From positions 1 through 35,284 of the forward strand of contig CATJCP010000144.1 of the NCBI GenBank assembly GCA_949737515.1: a stretch of DNA of 35,284 bases. The letters run 5' to 3'. The number at the start of each line of letters is the position of its first letter. Position 1 is the stretch's first letter. Below are positions 33,627 to 35,284 of the stretch, one piece after another. Below the pieces are notes generated by a model. That model saw only the letters and a list, made by a program, of their open reading frames with translations, ran no database searches and was not told the origin of the DNA. Source of the stretch: an uncultured Oscillospiraceae bacterium (GTDB lineage: Bacteria > Bacillota > Clostridia > Oscillospirales > Ruminococcaceae). Position numbers and translations under genes: made by a program.

Positions 33627-33867
33627 AATCAGGCTCCATTTCTCCGGCGGCGTCCATGTTGTAAAGAGATATTCGCGCTACGCAGTTTCTTCGGTATTCT
33701 GTGGATGATACTGCGCCCTGCCTGCCGCCGGGCCGGCAGGGTAGAAAATCAGCTGGACGGGAACCAGGCCTTGGTTCACAGCTACAATGCAAAAACAAAT
33801 TGAGATGACAGCGTTTTTATTTAGACAAGTTGTATAAATCCCAATTCGTTTCCATTTCTACATCTAT

Positions 33868-33896
33868 ATTATCCTACAAAACGGAGAATTTGTCAC
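33868..33896 (-). promoter_or_regulatory. Probable promoter of the kinase-like gene
   Basis: Minus strand GTGACA (33896-33891), 17 bases, GATAAT (33873-33868). The leader of about 240 bases contains a GC-rich hairpin (CCCTGCC 33716-33722 with GGCAGGG 33735-33741). Confidence 0.5.
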
Positions 33897-33899
33897 CCC

Positions 33900-34180
33900 T
33901 TTTCGGAAAAAATAATTGCACAATTTTTTTATATATTTTTTGGATGGTCCTTCCCATCTCTTTGTTTGGACGAATGCCCCACTGGATAATCTGCCGGGAT
34001 CGGGGAAACCTATGGATGGCCAGAGAAGCCAGATATAACTTTGCCTTTTCAGGTAAAATGCAATAAAATAGAGAATCCATTCCTGTAAACTGCTTTTAAC
34101 ATTTAAGGAAGTCACTCAATATCTGCCTGTACCAAAAGGGCAGCTTAAACCCCTTTTTCACAGCAAAACATCTTCAAAGT
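33900..34180. other. Gene-free AT-rich stretch
   Basis: No supported gene. Two overlapping readings (plus 33830-34066, minus 33864-34115) have no ribosome-binding site and no recognisable domain. Poly-T tracts lie near 33927-33951. A structured-looking purine-rich piece at about 33990-34035 was compared with remembered riboswitch patterns without a match. Confidence 0.4.
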
Positions 34181-34194
34181 GAGGTAACTTGAAA

Positions 34195-34683
34195 ATGAAA
34201 AGAACATTGTTTGCATTGGCGGCGGTTTTGGCTGTCGCCTTTGCCGGATGCGGAAGGAACCCGAGCAGCAGCTCTTCGATTTCTTCCTCTGTTGCGCCAA
34301 GCGCTTCCTCCACAGGTCCTTCTTCCCCTTCGGGAAGCTCCTCTGTCAGCAGCTCTTCCTCTAACTCCGACACCTCCAGCAGTACAAGCAGCCAGACCGG
34401 CTCAGACAGCAGTGTTTCCGGTTCTGACGCCTCAAATAGCATGGAAAACTCCGGAGGCTCAGATGCTTCCTCCGGGATTGGAGGAGACAGCTCTGCCTCT
34501 TCCCAGCCTGACGGCGTGATCTCCGAGGAAGTCACACCGGATACCGACATCCCGGATCTGCCAGAAAGCTCTGACCCCGCGGCGATCTCTTCCGGGGTTT
34601 CCGGCAGCTCAGGCGTCTCCTCCGGGACTTTGGGGTCCTCCGGTTCTTCCACCTCTTCCAGCAGAGCATCGTCATCCAAGTAA
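34195..34683 (+). CDS. Serine-rich small lipoprotein
   Basis: A 162-residue predicted lipoprotein. The signal peptide has KRTLFALAAVLAVAF and the lipobox AFAGC, so the Cys is lipidated and the protein is anchored on the outer face of the membrane. The mature part is about half Ser with Gly, Asp and Thr, and looks disordered, with a short acidic segment (ISEEVTPDTDIPDLPE). Such Ser-rich stalks are common in clostridial surface lipoproteins; no function is known. GAGGT lies 9 bases before the ATG at 34195. A terminator follows. Confidence 0.75.
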   Translation: MKRTLFALAAVLAVAFAGCGRNPSSSSSISSSVAPSASSTGPSSPSGSSSVSSSSSNSDTSSSTSSQTGSDSSVSGSDASNSMENSGGSDASSGIGGDSSASSQPDGVISEEVTPDTDIPDLPESSDPAAISSGVSGSSGVSSGTLGSSGSSTSSSRASSSK

Positions 34684-34701
34684 AACTGACTTATTATGCA
34701 A

Positions 34702-34732
34702 AAGCCGGATATCCAACTTGGATATCCGGCTT
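34702..34732. terminator. Bidirectional terminator
   Basis: AAGCCGGATATCCAA (34702-34716) pairs with TTGGATATCCGGCTT (34718-34732) around a tiny loop. It separates the lipoprotein gene from the convergent kinase. Confidence 0.8.
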
Positions 34733-34754
34733 AACTATTTTAACAGGAATCCCT

Positions 34755-35284
34755 TTACCCCAGCAAGCTGCCCAATGTCCCCAACATCTCCTCAATGTTG
34801 ATAGGCTTGGCAATGTGGCCGTTCATACCGCTTTGAATTGCCTCCCGGCGGTCCTCTTCAAAGGCGTTGGCGGTCATAGCCAGGATGGGGATGGAGGCAA
34901 GCTGCTTGTTTTCCAGCTGGCGGATAGCCCTGGTGGCCTCATATCCGTCCATAACCGGCATCTGTACATCCATCAGGATCAGGTTATAGTAGCCCGGCTC
35001 AGATTTTTTTAGCATATTTACGGCAATTTGCCCGTTATCTGCCACTTCGGTAGTAAACCCGGCTTCTTCCAGGATTGCTATGGCGATTTCCTGATTGAGG
35101 GCGTTATCTTCTGCCAGCAGAATCCTTCCAGAGTGGATTTCTGTCTTGGGCTTTAATTCCTCTGATTCGGAGGGCTCTTCCTCTTCATCCCCCACCACGG
35201 AATGGAGGCAGCTGCGCAGCTCGGACAGGAACAGCGGTTTGCTGCAGAAAGCGGTTACGCCGGCTTCCCGGGCCTCTTCCTCAA
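34755..35284 (-). CDS. Hybrid histidine kinase, C-terminal tandem receiver part
   Basis: The reading continues to the window edge, so only about 175 C-terminal residues are seen. The first 30 are the end of one receiver domain (EARE AGVTAFCSKPLFLSELRSCL with the conserved Lys-Pro). After an acidic linker (GDEEEEPSESEELKP) comes a complete second receiver domain with the pocket LLAEDN, the acceptor LILMDVQMPVMDG, the Thr of AMTAN and KPI. Tandem receivers after a kinase are typical of hybrid kinases of the BarA/EvgS type; the kinase itself lies outside the window. No HPt domain follows before the stop. Confidence 0.9.
   Translation of the reverse strand, partial: EEEAREAGVTAFCSKPLFLSELRSCLHSVVGDEEEEPSESEELKPKTEIHSGRILLAEDNALNQEIAIAILEEAGFTTEVADNGQIAVNMLKKSEPGYYNLILMDVQMPVMDGYEATRAIRQLENKQLASIPILAMTANAFEEDRREAIQSGMNGHIAKPINIEEMLGTLGSLLG

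Noticed and set aside
33985-34040. Possible riboswitch or small RNA
   Set aside because: Looks structured, but it does not match the c-di-GMP, TPP, fluoride or SRP patterns I could recall.
33830-34115. Two overlapping small readings on opposite strands
   Set aside because: AT-rich, no ribosome-binding site, no recognisable domain.
1-35284. CRISPR array, tRNA or rRNA genes
   Set aside because: No regularly spaced repeats and no recognisable tRNA or rRNA segments were seen.

Overview
The window looks like chromosomal DNA of an anaerobic, spore-forming Clostridia, most likely an Oscillospiraceae-type gut bacterium (inference). Reasons: moderately high GC, strong AGGAGG ribosome-binding sites, a clostridial reverse-rubrerythrin peroxidase, spore-coat genes (cotF-like pair, cotJABC), sigma-E-like -10 boxes and large clostridial families such as GH3 and LytTR two-component systems. 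No tRNA, rRNA or CRISPR array was seen.

Layout. 1-3540: end of a rubrerythrin-type peroxidase, an M20 (YgeY-like) hydrolase, an endonuclease/exonuclease/phosphatase-fold protein and a YfcE-type phosphodiesterase. 3701-9148: one very large DUF4011/SF1-helicase/nuclease-like/DUF3320 protein whose catalytic motifs are eroded in three separate domains although the frame is intact. 9361-12000 (minus): glutamine-dependent NAD synthetase and two small coat-type proteins. 12214-15073: a PrsA-like foldase lipoprotein, a Cys-rich protein behind a sigma-E-like promoter, and a CofE-like protein. 15231-17407 (minus): a LytTR regulator/GHKL kinase operon. 17651-22953: a beta-lactamase-fold hydrolase, a GH3 glycosidase and, convergent to them, a six-hairpin-type glycosidase.

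23230-28666 is the most interesting part. The cotJA-cotJB-cotJC operon runs leftward, but cotJC is cut in two. Its first 175 codons lie at 27579-28103 and its last 26 codons, stop and terminator lie 4.2 kb away at 23294-23380 and 23230-23257. The two halves share the 6-bp core TTCGCC at the break. Joining them there restores an in-frame 201-residue CotJC with the family's usual C-terminus. The 4204-bp insert carries a large serine recombinase, a 52-codon ORF just upstream of it and a methyl-accepting chemotaxis protein. Its ends carry inverted 9-mers (TGCTTAAAT / ATTTAAGCA) around the core, as expected of an attP. This is the layout of a skin-like intervening element that could be excised during sporulation to rebuild a coat gene. 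It is the main candidate for an undescribed system.

28915-35284: two linked DUF4241 and DUF6348 proteins, a KtrB/KtrA (TrkH/TrkA) potassium-uptake pair, a cytidylate-kinase-like protein (minus), a Ser-rich lipoprotein, and the 3' end of a hybrid histidine kinase with tandem receiver domains that runs off the window (minus). Most convergent gene pairs are separated by strong bidirectional hairpin terminators.
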